A stretch of DNA of 22,092 nucleotides from Chromera velia (Eukaryota > Sar > Chromeraceae). The DNA is taken from positions 1-22,092 of the forward strand of contig JAHBMJ010002119.1 of the NCBI GenBank assembly GCA_018398765.1. Direction: 5' to 3'. Position numbers and translations under genes: made by a program. Shown here in pieces: positions 1-8,994 of the stretch (positions are counted from its first letter, which is position 1; every line of letters starts with the position of its first letter). The notes under the pieces are model-generated. The model made no database searches. It was not told where the DNA came from and worked only from the letters and a program-made list of their open reading frames with translations.

Positions 1-84
1 TGTGTGTGTGTGTGTGTGTGTGTGAGTGTGTGTGTGTGAGTGTGTGTGTGTGTGTGTGAGTGTGTGTGTGTGAGTGTGTGTGTC
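1..84. repeat. (TG)n microsatellite upstream of a PEX7 splice acceptor
   Basis: A nearly pure TG repeat with a few GAG interruptions fills the left edge and ends about 20 bases before the acceptor AG at 106-107. It lies inside a PEX7 intron whose donor is outside the window. Confidence 0.9.
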
Positions 85-107
85 TGTGCGTGGGTTTGCA
101 AGTGCAG

Positions 108-1528
108 GATATTCGGAACCCTCAGAGACCTCTCTCGATCCTCAAAGGACACTCGATGGTCTGTTCGTCTGTAGGTTGAAGGAATTCAGGGGGGGGGGAG
201 TGGAGGGAGCACATATGTCTCTTTGTTGAGTGGGTGGGTACTCCTGGCTGCTGACATGATTCAGCTGTAGAAGGAGGCATTCTGTACTTGGAGCCGAATC
301 CGCATGCATCTTTCCTTTCGCTACAGTGCGTTTCGTTTCTCTTTGGATGTTCTTGTCATGTCCTTTGTCGCCCTGATTCGTTCTTTCCTTCCTCTGCCTT
401 GAGCACCTCATCTGGTTCTTATGTCCTTCCTGTCTCGGCCCTTCCCTCCCCGCTCCCTCCTTCCTTTTTCTTTTACCTCTCTCTTCGTTCTTTCGCCTCG
501 CTCTGTAGATTTCTCCTCCCCTTATGTGTCGACTCTTCCCTCCTATTCCCTCTCTCCTCAGGCCGTGAGGAAGGTGAGATGGTCACCCCACTCTGAGCAG
601 ACCCTGGCTTCGTGCTCCTAGTCAGTCAATCAGGCGTCAGAGAGAGAGAGAGGAAGGCAGATGGATCACTTCAAAGCGCTGGGGGCGTGTTTCAGGAAGA
701 GGCAGTGAGGACTGCAAAAAGAAAGGGGGGAGGCTGCACAAAGTTGAGCCTCTGCATGACTTTCGTCTGTCGCATCTCTGTGATGCATGAGAACACACAC
801 AGCCGCTCCTGGTCCTCTGTTTCTTTCGAGGATGGGAGTGGAATTAGGCGTCGCTCTAGATCCCTCCACTTATTCTCCTAGCTTCCTCATTTCTGTGTAC
901 TGAGGCATATATCCGATTCCTCCCCTCCATGCAGTGACATGAGCGTGGCTGTGTGGGACGCTCTCGCTGGGGCTGTGTTGAAGAGATTCGACCACCACTC
1001 AGGTAGGCTTAAGCGTTCGTGGGTCTTCCTTCTGTCTAAATGCATGTCTGTTTAGGAGTCTGCATTCATTTCTTTTCCCTCTTTTATTGGTCTTTCCTCT
1101 TTGTTCAGACCGACGCATTCTCGCTTTTCTGTGCTCTTCCAATCGTCGCTGCTCCTAACCAGAATCGTGCATTTGGAAGGAAGGTGGGAAAGTAAGGACT
1201 TTCTTCAGGGACGAAGAAACGTTCGTATGCCCAAAATGCTGCTAGTGAAGGGTCTCACTTTCTTCTAGTGAAGGATTGGCAACGGAGTCTGCCAGTCTGT
1301 CTCACTTTCTGTGTGTTGTTTGTGTTTTTGGATCTTTCTGCATGTGTCCGTCTGTGTTCATGCAGAATTCGTCGTGGGCCTAGATTGGTCTCTCTTCGAC
1401 CAGAAGTCAGTCTGTCGTTTTTTCTGTTTAAGTAGCTTTCAGTCAGTTACTCTGTCTGACCATTGAACTCTCTTTCTCTCCAGGCATCTCTTGGGAAATG
1501 AAGAGGAAAAGAAAGAGAGAACGATACG

Positions 1529-1560
<32 letters not shown>

Positions 1561-1572
1561 GTGTGCGTGTGC

Positions 1573-1615
<43 letters not shown>

Positions 1616-1959
1616 CTACAGAGTGGGCCTTCTGTATATCCTACATGTCATGGCAGACATAGGCAGAAGACAATCTAAGCATGGACGAGCAACAGCTGCA
1701 GGCTCTCCATGCATCCTAAGCCTTGTGTTCTTTTTCTCCGTCTCCTTGCAGTGTGCTTGCAACTGCCAGTTGGGACCGGATGATTTGTGTGTGGAACGTC
1801 TTGAAGGACCCCCCTCCGCCCTCCACACGAATGCTCAGACGCACGATGGCCCCCCCTGCTGCTCCCATGGCCCCTTCCTCGGGGCCGCCGAACGGTCAAT
1901 TGCAAACCGGAAGCGGAAGTGCCGGGTTGCCACAGCTACAAAGGACAGATGCCTATTAA
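108..1959 (+). CDS. PEX7: PEX7, peroxisomal PTS2 receptor (WD40), 3' part only
   Basis: Five exons carry the C-terminal 141 residues: 108-158, 562-620, 935-1002, 1366-1405 and 1752-1959 (stop TAA 1957-1959). All introns are GT-AG and every junction keeps frame; two donors read GTCAGT. The spliced protein shows the last WD40 blades in PEX7 order: a blade starting DIRNPQRPL...GHS, then AVRKVRWSPHS, LASCSYDMSVAVWD, the FDHHSEFVVGLDWS segment typical of PEX7, and a last blade with LATASWDRMICVWN. In the family this protein binds the N-terminal PTS2 nonapeptide of matrix enzymes in the cytosol and, with a PEX5-type co-receptor, brings them to the peroxisome. After the last blade there is a proline-rich, low-complexity tail of about 50 residues (from KDPPPPST), longer than I expect for PEX7. 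The 5' exons lie left of the window. The family call is strong; the tail is read directly from the open frame. Confidence 0.9.
1530..1611. repeat. (GT)n microsatellite in the last PEX7 intron
   Basis: About 80 bases of GT with scattered GC steps (GTGC) lie in the intron between the donor at 1406 and the acceptor at 1750-1751. It creates a spurious Cys/Val-rich open frame that is not coding. Confidence 0.9.
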
Positions 1960-1962
1960 AAG

Positions 1963-1986
1963 CACTATTTTAGTATTAAAATAGTG
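1963..1986. repeat. Perfect inverted repeat just after the PEX7 stop
   Basis: Arms CACTATTTTA (1963-1972) and TAAAATAGTG (1977-1986) surround a four-base loop GTAT. It starts four bases after the PEX7 stop codon. A third copy of the left arm sits at 2006-2015. It could form a hairpin in the 3' UTR, or be the end of a small mobile element; the sequence does not decide. Confidence 0.75.
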
Positions 1987-2430
1987 GAAATAGCTAACTA
2001 TTATTCACTATTTTACTATCAACTTGAAGCGTAGCAAACAGTTTAGCGAATAGTAAACATAGTCACTATTCTTACTCTTTTGATCGACGTAGTAAACCGA
2101 TTTTAACATAGCTGTAGTAGTAGTAGTAGGCTCACTCACGTCTGATTTGGTCTAAGCTAGCGTCTAAGAGGCTCCTAGAGAGGCTTGGTCAGTTTGATGC
2201 CGTACCGAAGGTCCAAAGCCACTACATAGATGAGTCATGACTCAATCAATTTATAAAATAGTAACGGTCCTTATAATTTGAAAGGGAAATCAGTCACTAG
2301 ATCAATGACAATCATCAGTCACTGACAGTCTATTAGTTTGAGTATGACACCAAAGCTAGTTGAAAGTTATATATAGAACTATATATAAAATCCGACAGTT
2401 TATAGCATATGTGATAAGATTTAATATAAA

Positions 2431-2469
2431 AGATCCTAGAGAGGATCTTCGTTAAGGTCTTCTAGAAGA
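2431..2469. repeat. Two adjacent short palindromes
   Basis: AGATCCT (2431-2437) and AGGATCT (2442-2448) form a 7-bp stem with an AGAG loop. Ten bases further on is the perfect 12-bp palindrome TCTTCTAGAAGA (2458-2469). Function unknown. Confidence 0.6.
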
Positions 2470-3771
2470 TCTTTAATAGATGATCTGGCGGACTTCGGCT
2501 CATTTATGAAATGTTAATTCAGCTTGTGAAATCGAAGTACAGCCATGCACTGGTAGCACACTCACTTATGCATGCATTTTAATTACACGACACGCCAAAC
2601 ATGCAAATGCATACAGTGAGGTGCACCAAAACAAGCAAGCAGGTCCCTTCATGCAGCCGCTTCAACATGCATGGTTAATTCGATCGATCGAGAGAAGAAC
2701 GTTCCTGCCTGCGGGCTGACCGTTCTCGTGTGTACGGGCAGGCCGAGAGATCGACGATGGATCTGAGACACGGAGGAAGCTAGCCATACGGTCTGACAGA
2801 CAGACTATCAATGACAGATCGACGCAGTCCAGTTGTCACTCCCTGTCTTGCACTCCCTTTCTCTCCCCCCCTTTTCGGTCTCCGTTTATTTCTCTCTCTG
2901 TGCATGCAGGCCACTGCAGGCAAATGCAGATGCGATCTGAAAGCAAAGCAGACGACTCAAACTGGTGATTCTCACAGAGAGAACATTCAAGGGAAGTACT
3001 TACAGGAAGAAAAGAAAAGATCCCCTCTTCTTGCAACGGACAGAAAAAAGAGAACACGGACCACCGCCAGGCTCATTTTCACGTGGTGACATGCACACAC
3101 TGAGACAAGGAAACGCCTGCCACGCATCTTGACTTTTATTTTGTGTTTTGTTGCAGAGTGCGTCGGATTGCTTCTCATGCATAAGGACAGCTGAGAGGAA
3201 TACAGGCACACATCAACTCATGCGGTGGCACTTCTCGAGACACACGTGCTCCTTAAAACGGGATTAAATCGCACATTCATTCTTCCTTTGTGAAAGGAAA
3301 CATTGTCCTCGCAGCTGTTTTTCCCTTGCTTTCTCCACAAACACACACGAAGGACGCACATGCACTTTCCTGACTGCCCGACACAATGCATTAATGAAGT
3401 AGAAGGAGACACTTTACCCTCTCTCCTCACCACGTCTCTCTCTGCCAAGAACCTCAGCCTCCCTCTGTAGTCTAATGCCGAGAACAGGGGCGGGGACTTG
3501 TTATGTCGGTTTCAATAGATGCGTTAAATTAGTTATGCCGGCACACAAACTCTCCCTTGAACTCTCTACGAGTCCCACTTTGTTGAACCCTTTTACATCA
3601 ATCGACTTAGGACATGTCTCCACTCTGTAACGCACTCTCGGGTGTTCAGACAGGGGGGAGGAAGAGAGGACGCACTGCACTTCTGTCATTCCCTGTACCT
3701 GCGTGCGCCCCCCCTTTCTGCTGCTGCTGCTAGTGGGGACTGATCAGCCCCCCTAAGTTCGCGTTGAGTGT

Positions 3772-4506
3772 TTAGAAGTCTCCGAGGGTGGCATCGGCGG
3801 TCCTTCTGGACTCCTCCTGGTGCTCCTGGGGCTCTGTCTGCTGGTTGAAGGGGTTCGTGGAGACCTTCTCAGTCTCAGTGGCGCTGTCCTTCTTGGGAAC
3901 CTCCTTCTCCTTCTGGTTCTCAATATCGCTCTTCTGAGAAGGTGCAATCTTCTCCTGCTGCTTCTTGGACTGTCTCTCGCAGCACACCTGGAAGAGAAGG
4001 CAGTTGAAGAAGCCGAAGAAAACAGCCAGGAGGGCAGTAGCAAGGGAAGTCAGAGCGCTCCAGCTGAGCTGCTCAGCGAAGGATGTGGGGCAGTTCTCGG
4101 GGATGTTGGGGTAGGGGTTATACTCGCTCTGGAGCATTTCAGGCCTGTCCCAGTACATCATCGCTCCTGCCATCACACCGGCCCAGATTGCGCATGCGAT
4201 CACAACGGGCATGAAGACAGCGAGGGTGCAGAAGATGGGTCCCTTCTTCTCTCTAGCGAAGAAGAACGCGAGGAACATAATGGTCGAGACAAGGAAGAGA
4301 AGGATAGGGGGAACTGCAATGAGGAACTCGACAAGCCACTTCTGCTCAAACGTGCACTCGTCAGAGAAGGAGGTATGAGTCATGATCAGGATAATGAAAG
4401 CAGCAATGCATCCGACGGGGATGATCAGCTGCGCAATCCAGGCCATCTTGCCACGGCACGACAGACGGGCTGCCGGCTTCTTGTTCTGGGTGTCGCCTCT
4501 GGCCAT
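3772..4506 (-). CDS. Four-transmembrane protein with cytosolic charged tail, unknown family
   Basis: A single uninterrupted frame of 244 residues runs from ATG (4506-4504) to TAA (3774-3772). I do not recognise the family. The chain has four hydrophobic segments at about residues 22-43, 58-83, 90-117 and 149-174, which suggests a tetraspan layout with both ends in the cytosol. Two outside loops each hold one cysteine (C51 in SDECTFEQKW, C139 in PENCPTSF) that could pair; the second loop is rich in Tyr, Pro and Asn. A double cysteine (C175-C176) follows the last segment and could be lipid-modified. The last 70 residues are polar and charged (Lys/Glu/Gln) and contain NPF at 218-220, a tripeptide that EH-domain endocytic proteins bind. 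The gene is intronless, unlike PEX7 and the carboxypeptidase here, and diverges from the PAM68 gene. A long open frame on the opposite strand is its shadow. Confidence 0.75.
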   Translation of the reverse strand: MARGDTQNKKPAARLSCRGKMAWIAQLIIPVGCIAAFIILIMTHTSFSDECTFEQKWLVEFLIAVPPILLFLVSTIMFLAFFFAREKKGPIFCTLAVFMPVVIACAIWAGVMAGAMMYWDRPEMLQSEYNPYPNIPENCPTSFAEQLSWSALTSLATALLAVFFGFFNCLLFQVCCERQSKKQQEKIAPSQKSDIENQKEKEVPKKDSATETEKVSTNPFNQQTEPQEHQEESRRTADATLGDF

Positions 4507-5054
4507 TTTTGAAAGCTGAAGAGCGGTTTTGTAACTAAACAGAAAAGATGAGCGCCGACTTCTGAGTGACGAAAGATCGCGAGGTCTTTGTTAAACAACC
4601 AAAGTAAAGCAATGTGGTGAGCAGTTCTATGTTTCCTTGTCTGTCAAACAAAGGAATCCAGCTCGGAATTCTTCTGTAAGACAATTTCAGTTGCAAACTG
4701 CAACACTGCGTCTCGAACAATTCAGTTCCGTGCCCCACAAGATTCAATCAGTCAACTCCGTGCGAACGCTCTGAAGCTGGCCCCGGAAGCCCCGTAAAGA
4801 TTTGAGAGGCACGTAACAAAACCCCAAAACGCGGGTGTAAAATCCACGGTCGAACGCTCGCACGGACTTCGGATATCTTCCGATCTCATGCATGCAGTCT
4901 CCAAAGATTCTCTCATGCAGACTTCTCAAACCTCTCACATCCTCTGAATCCTTTCACCGCAGCTGACAGATTCGCCATCTCATCCCTGTTCTTTCTTTCC
5001 TGAAGGTCTGACACGGAATCTCGTGCGCTTTACAAGTCTTTTGGGAGATACAAG
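4507..5054. promoter_or_regulatory. Shared divergent promoter region, four-TM gene / PAM68
   Basis: These 548 bases separate two start codons that point away from each other, so both 5' UTRs and both promoters must lie here unless there are unseen 5' exons. A TGCATGCA palindrome sits at 4889-4896, about 160 bases before the PAM68 start; TGCATGC is a known promoter motif class in Toxoplasma. I see no clear TATA box. That the region acts bidirectionally is inferred from layout. Confidence 0.5.
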
Positions 5055-5969
5055 ATGGCTGCTCGCGTGTGCAGTCTCCTTCTGCTGCTTCCTGCAGTCT
5101 CTTCTGCCTTCCTTCTTGAAGCTCCTTTGCATTCGAAGCGTCGTGGAGCCTTAAGATGTCCGTCTGCTTCATCTGCGGGAGTGTCCTGCCTGGAGGCCAA
5201 AACGAAAACGGCTGACAGAGAGCGGAAATCGAAGTCGAAGCCTGCTCAGGGGCCGAGGGAGACGTCAGTCTTCAAGGGAGAGACCATCGCTCCTGAGAAC
5301 AAATTTGGACGAAGCCGCGTGAGGTTAACGAAGGAGGAGAAGATCCAGCGGAAGCTTGACAAGACACGAAAGAGAGTCATAAAGGAACAGGGAAAAACAG
5401 GGGGGGCGGAGGCAGTCAGAGACGTTCAGGCGAAGGATCTGGCATCGGATCAGAAAGAGAAGTTGGAATTTGAAGATTTGACCATGAGAGAAGACGCTAT
5501 TGAAAAGTTCTCCAAGATCAAAGGACAGTATGCAGGATCTGTGCCTGAAGAAGTGTCCGACAGGATGCTGGCACGAATTGTTCGGTTTGCCCCTTTGCCT
5601 TTAATCTTTGGTTTGCTACTTTTCCCTTTGAATTCTTACTTGCTTGAGGAATGGGACTTTGGATTAGAGTCCATTCCTCTTGCGTGGTTGACACAGTTCT
5701 GTTTTGTCGTGGGTCTTTTGGGCATTCCCTATGGGATTATTTCCGCTTCATGGGAGCCTGAGGTTGAGGGCAGTGCACTAGGGTGGGAGGAATTCCAAGA
5801 GAACACAATGGGGATAGCTGAGGCGTTTTCACGACAGCAGAAGGACTCCAAGATCAGAAGAACAATGGAGAGCAGGAAGAAAGACAGGGAGGCGGTTGAT
5901 GAAACCTTGAGGTTGTTGGAAGAGGCGGAGGAAGAAAAGAAACAGGCGGCACCACAGAGTCTGTTGTGA
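5055..5969 (+). CDS. PAM68: PAM68-like photosystem II assembly factor, plastid-targeted
   Basis: One open frame of 304 residues, no intron, ATG 5055-5057 to TGA 5967-5969. The C-terminal half carries a PAM68 (DUF3464) core: two transmembrane segments at about 177-199 and 208-231, then YGIISASWEPEVEGSALGW (226-244), matching the family's YGI(V/I)SSSWDP...GS.LGW signature. In plants and cyanobacteria PAM68 proteins help early photosystem II assembly in the thylakoid membrane. The N-terminus has a signal peptide (LLLLLPAVSSA, about 7-18) ending just before F19, then a basic, Ser-rich stretch: the bipartite signal with Phe at +1 used by red-derived complex plastids. A long Lys/Arg/Glu-rich segment (about 48-155) separates the targeting region from the core, and a Glu/Lys coiled-coil-like tail follows (about 255-298). 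It shares its 5' region with the divergent four-TM gene. The domain call is strong; targeting is inferred from the motif. Confidence 0.9.
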   Translation: MAARVCSLLLLLPAVSSAFLLEAPLHSKRRGALRCPSASSAGVSCLEAKTKTADRERKSKSKPAQGPRETSVFKGETIAPENKFGRSRVRLTKEEKIQRKLDKTRKRVIKEQGKTGGAEAVRDVQAKDLASDQKEKLEFEDLTMREDAIEKFSKIKGQYAGSVPEEVSDRMLARIVRFAPLPLIFGLLLFPLNSYLLEEWDFGLESIPLAWLTQFCFVVGLLGIPYGIISASWEPEVEGSALGWEEFQENTMGIAEAFSRQQKDSKIRRTMESRKKDREAVDETLRLLEEAEEEKKQAAPQSLL

Positions 5970-6308
5970 TCTTGTCTTGAGAGAGGACCCACAGAAGTGA
6001 ATCGCATTGTTTGTTTGAAGGGACCGATGCAGTAGTCGCTGCTTTGATTGTGGATGTTTCAATGCATCAGTAGTGCTCTGGCCTGATCTAGCCGAGCTGT
6101 ACCGGATATGAATGTTGTGTTGTACAGTCAATCAAGCATTCGTCATTGCCTGTTCAGTGTTATATGGTCACCATGCGTATGTACGAGCCCCTCACGGAAT
6201 CTGCCTGTGCCTGTGCCGGAAGGTCCTTTCATCAGAAAGTCTCTGCGTGCGTTCCTTTCCCTCGCTCTCTGTCTCTTTCTGTGTGCGTGCGTGTGTCGGT
6301 TCTTTCTG

Positions 6309-6434
6309 TCTTTCTTGACTGTTGTGTGCATGAATATCAGGAGGGAACAGAAAGAAATATACCGTCGATCAGTCTGTCTTTGATTCGTTTTTTTTTGTCT
6401 ATTGTGTATATGAAGGAAGAAGGGAAAAGAAAAA

Positions 6435-6507
<73 letters not shown>

Positions 6508-6661
6508 CGTGCGTGTGTGCGTGTGTGCGTGTGTGTGTGCGTGCGTGCGTGCGTGCGTGTGTGCGTGTGTGCGTGTGTGTGTGTGTGTGCGTGCGTGTGT
6601 GTGCATGCGTGTGTGTGTGCATGCGTGTGTGTATGCGTGCGTGTGTGTATGCGTGCGTGCA

Positions 6662-6702
<41 letters not shown>

Positions 6703-6985
6703 CTGTGTGTCCGTCTTTTTTCCCCCCTTCTTTCTCTTCTTTTTGTCTTGAAGCAGAAGATTGACCGTCATGAACGTGTGAACCCAGTGATCACGTGAAA
6801 GTTTGTCGGGAGGTGGAGAGGCAAGGGGCGCTTAACTCTCACCTTTCGGGCCCCTTGCCCACGTCGTTTGATTTTTTGTTCTGTTTTGTTGTCTTTGTTC
6901 TTTCTTTCTTTCTTTTGTGTGTTGTGTACATGAAGAAAGTTAAGAAGGGAGAAGAAGAAACATACAGTCTGTCCGTCTGTCTGTC
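6309..6985. repeat. Degenerate repeated block with TTGTGTryATGAA core
   Basis: Three related segments occur at about 6309-6380, 6394-6450 and 6911-6985. Each has a T-rich lead, the core TTGTGT-purine/pyrimidine-ATGAA, a Gly/Arg-codon-like purine-rich stretch, and then CAGTCTGTC or CAGTCTCTC. The composite microsatellite lies between copies two and three. They look like diverged copies of one unit of about 70 bases, but I cannot name a family. Confidence 0.45.
6441..6712. repeat. Composite (CT)n-(GT/GC)n-(CT)n-(GT)n microsatellite
   Basis: About 30 bases of CT are followed by nearly 190 bases of GT with regular GTGC and ATGC steps, then a second CT tract (about 6661-6686) and a second GT tract (to about 6712). 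Long Cys/Val or Thr/His open frames across it on both strands are artefacts of the repeat. Confidence 0.9.
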
Positions 6986-7020
6986 TCTGAGGATGGGTGG
7001 CGTAGAGAGCCACAAGGATC

Positions 7021-7032
7021 CTCTCTCTCTCT

Positions 7033-7071
<39 letters not shown>
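7021..7071. repeat. (CT)n microsatellite
   Basis: About 50 bases of CT with two CCCT interruptions, directly right of the third copy of the TTGTGTryATGAA block. Confidence 0.9.
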
Positions 7072-7073
<2 letters not shown>

Positions 7074-8121
7074 GTGTTCATTTATGACTAGGATTGGATA
7101 GGATGCTGAATTAGTTGTTAATTATCTTTTCTAGCATAGCATGGCATAGCATTGATGTTAAAGAATTCCGGGTTTTAGTATCTTTTGCTTACTGTAATGT
7201 GAGAGTGATGCCATTATTTCGTATACGTCAACTTGTTATTAGATGCATTCCATTTAGTTTAATTGATTCAATGTGTTTGTCTTTCTTGGTTTTTATGAAA
7301 AGTTTTTAGCCGAGTTTTTTATTTTTCTCAACTTCTAGTTCATATAGCACAGTTAGGATAGAATAGGATAGGATTAATGTCTGGAGGATTGGCCTCCTGC
7401 CCCAATGCCGAGCGCTCGACGTGCGGCGTCCAAGAAAAGCGCATACACGCGTCGGACCTTCCTGGCTGGCCCGCACAGACCAAAAAGACCTGTGCCGCAA
7501 ACTGTTTACGTGCAACTCACTTTATGATTAGTGATTACAGGATTACATTATGTTCGGGGCTGGAGCCCTAGACCTGCGTGCCAGTTATCTGACGTCCGCC
7601 TTGCACCATATATTCATGCACATTATTCCACACCATGCACACATACATATACAACGACCTATGTCACACATCTCATCACGACACATGCATTTCTTACCTT
7701 ACACTTCACTGTGTGCCACTCTCCGTTTTTCATGACAAAGTTACGAAGAACGGTTTTATGCGGCTCTATTGATTAAATTCGGGCGGCATAATGCGGCTAA
7801 TCATCATATAAATCATGCATGCCTAGCTGTCCATACACTGAGACAAACTGATAGAATCATCTGAGTCATCTCAAATTATCATTGAAAAAAAAAATCGATC
7901 TAGAAATCGATCCTCAATAAAATTTAGTTTTTTCGACTGAAATTCTAACCGGTAAAAAAATTTGGATTAAATTGAATTGGGGCAGTTAAAGGGGGTAAAT
8001 ATAGCAAAAAATATATGAAAAGACTGTGGCAAACGGATGGCCTGTCAGCAAGAGCCTGCCGTGTGATTCTCCACGCTAAGCTTAAACCAACAAAATCAGG
8101 AATGGACGAACGTTTTTTGTC

Positions 8122-8994
8122 CTATGAGCGTAAACTTCTTTGTTTTCGTCGAGAGGCCGCAACCGCCTCTGCCCCCTTCATGGTGAATTCGGATCTACTT
8201 CTCGGCGTACTTTTTTCGTCTCTGGCATGTTCATTCAAATCTGATAACATTTCGTTCTGAATGTGCACTCCTGTTTCATGCTCTGTGTGATTGCTCCAGA
8301 GATCTCCAGGACGGTCTTCACCCTGTTCGAATTCCTGAATAACTTTCTGAGAAGCAGAAGGTATTGATCGCAAGACCCCTGATACTCTGTTGTTTCTCGG
8401 CGAATTATTCCTCCTTTTGACAGCACCTCCTTTAACTGGAACTGCATCACGATAATCTGAAGGAAGGGCCCCGATGTCTTCCATCTCCTCCTCAAAATCC
8501 CCTGACTCCCCTTCATCTTCCCCCTCTCCTCCGGAGAACGCAAAGGGACCCCTGAGAGAGGCCGTGAATTGCTTATCAAGATGGTCATTTGACCTCTTTG
8601 ACCTCCCTGCAGGCTCATCAGCGAAGAACTCTTCGCCCCTGGCAAGTTTAGAGTTTTCATCATCTTCTTTCCTTTGATGAGATCTGTGTGTTTGCTCCCC
8701 TACAGAATCTCTGCTCCTGTTCGAGCTTTGGGGGCCCCTTTTTTCTTTCAGAGAGGGTACATGTGAGGCAAGCCATCTGTCAGTGCTTTCCTCCTCGAGG
8801 TCGGACTCTGCCTCTGACTCAGAATCCCTGCCCAAGTCTTCTCTTTCTTTTCCCTCTGTGACGTCCTCTCCCTCTCCTTCTCCCTCTTCCCCCCCTTTTG
8901 GAGCACCCTTCTCCCGCCTCCCACCTGTCTCTCCAAGAACCAGCAAGGTCTCTCTCTTGGACAAGCCGAGGTCTGTACACGTCATCTTCAACAG
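8122..8994 (-). CDS. Charged, disordered exon; probable last exon of the HPR-like gene
   Basis: An open frame ends at TAG (8124-8122). It could start at an ATG-like codon at 9045, but a strong acceptor (pyrimidine-rich tract ending CTGCAG) places an exon start at 8994, removing the hydrophobic N-terminus that would mimic a signal peptide. The exon then begins LLKMTCTDLGLSK. It encodes 290 residues, nearly all low-complexity and charged: Gly/Glu runs near the start, Ser/Asp/Glu-rich stretches, and a basic Arg/Ser-rich end. No domain is recognised. The acceptor is phase 0 and matches a GTGAGT donor at 9333 at the end of the HPR-like exon 9334-10023, also phase 0. That makes it the probable last exon of that gene, giving a model of 907 residues. 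It could instead be a separate short gene. Confidence 0.5.
   Translation of the reverse strand: MLKMTCTDLGLSKRETLLVLGETGGRREKGAPKGGEEGEGEGEDVTEGKEREDLGRDSESEAESDLEEESTDRWLASHVPSLKEKRGPQSSNRSRDSVGEQTHRSHQRKEDDENSKLARGEEFFADEPAGRSKRSNDHLDKQFTASLRGPFAFSGGEGEDEGESGDFEEEMEDIGALPSDYRDAVPVKGGAVKRRNNSPRNNRVSGVLRSIPSASQKVIQEFEQGEDRPGDLWSNHTEHETGVHIQNEMLSDLNEHARDEKSTPRSRSEFTMKGAEAVAASRRKQRSLRS

Larger units (their letters stand above)
1960..3771. other. Gene-free convergent intergenic region between PEX7 and the four-TM gene
   Basis: I see no supportable gene here. The left 0.7 kb is AT-rich and holds inverted repeats (1963-1986, 2431-2448 and 2458-2469), a short (GTA)n run near 2114-2129 and ATATAT-type tracts near 2370-2395. 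A TGCATGCA palindrome is at 2569-2576. From about 2700 the base composition becomes mixed, with only short open frames that show no domain and no splice continuity. Both flanking genes end toward this region, so it must contain both 3' UTRs. Confidence 0.6.
5970..8121. other. Gene-free convergent intergenic region rich in microsatellites
   Basis: No supportable gene lies between the PAM68 stop and the leftmost exon of the minus-strand gene. The first 150 bases are probably PAM68 3' UTR. The stretch 6230-7080 is dominated by CT and GT repeats and a degenerate repeated block. From 7080 to 8010 the DNA is mostly AT-rich, with a GC-rich island at about 7380-7490 and degenerate TAGGAT runs near 7088-7103 and 7354-7375. 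Short open frames here show no recognisable domain; the Cys/Val-rich, Leu/Ser-rich and Thr/His-rich ones come from the repeats. Confidence 0.6.

Noticed and set aside
2811-3448. Several 70-90-residue open frames on both strands
   Set aside because: They overlap each other in different frames, show no family features and lie between two convergent genes.
3820-4512. A 230-residue open frame on the plus strand
   Set aside because: It is exactly antisense to the four-TM gene, whose hydrophobic segments and charged tail are protein-like; the plus frame has no coherent features.
6143-6798. Several long open frames on both strands, rich in Cys/Val, Thr/His/Ala or Arg/Glu
   Set aside because: They are translations of CT and GT microsatellites in all phases. 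No domain, no splice support and no unique sequence.
7377-7571. A short open frame in the GC-rich island
   Set aside because: 64 residues, no recognisable domain, no splice continuity to neighbours; the island could be an old element remnant but nothing supports a name.
8318-8332. A GTTCGAATTCC B-box-like string
   Set aside because: It is inside the open minus-strand exon and no tRNA-like stems surround it.
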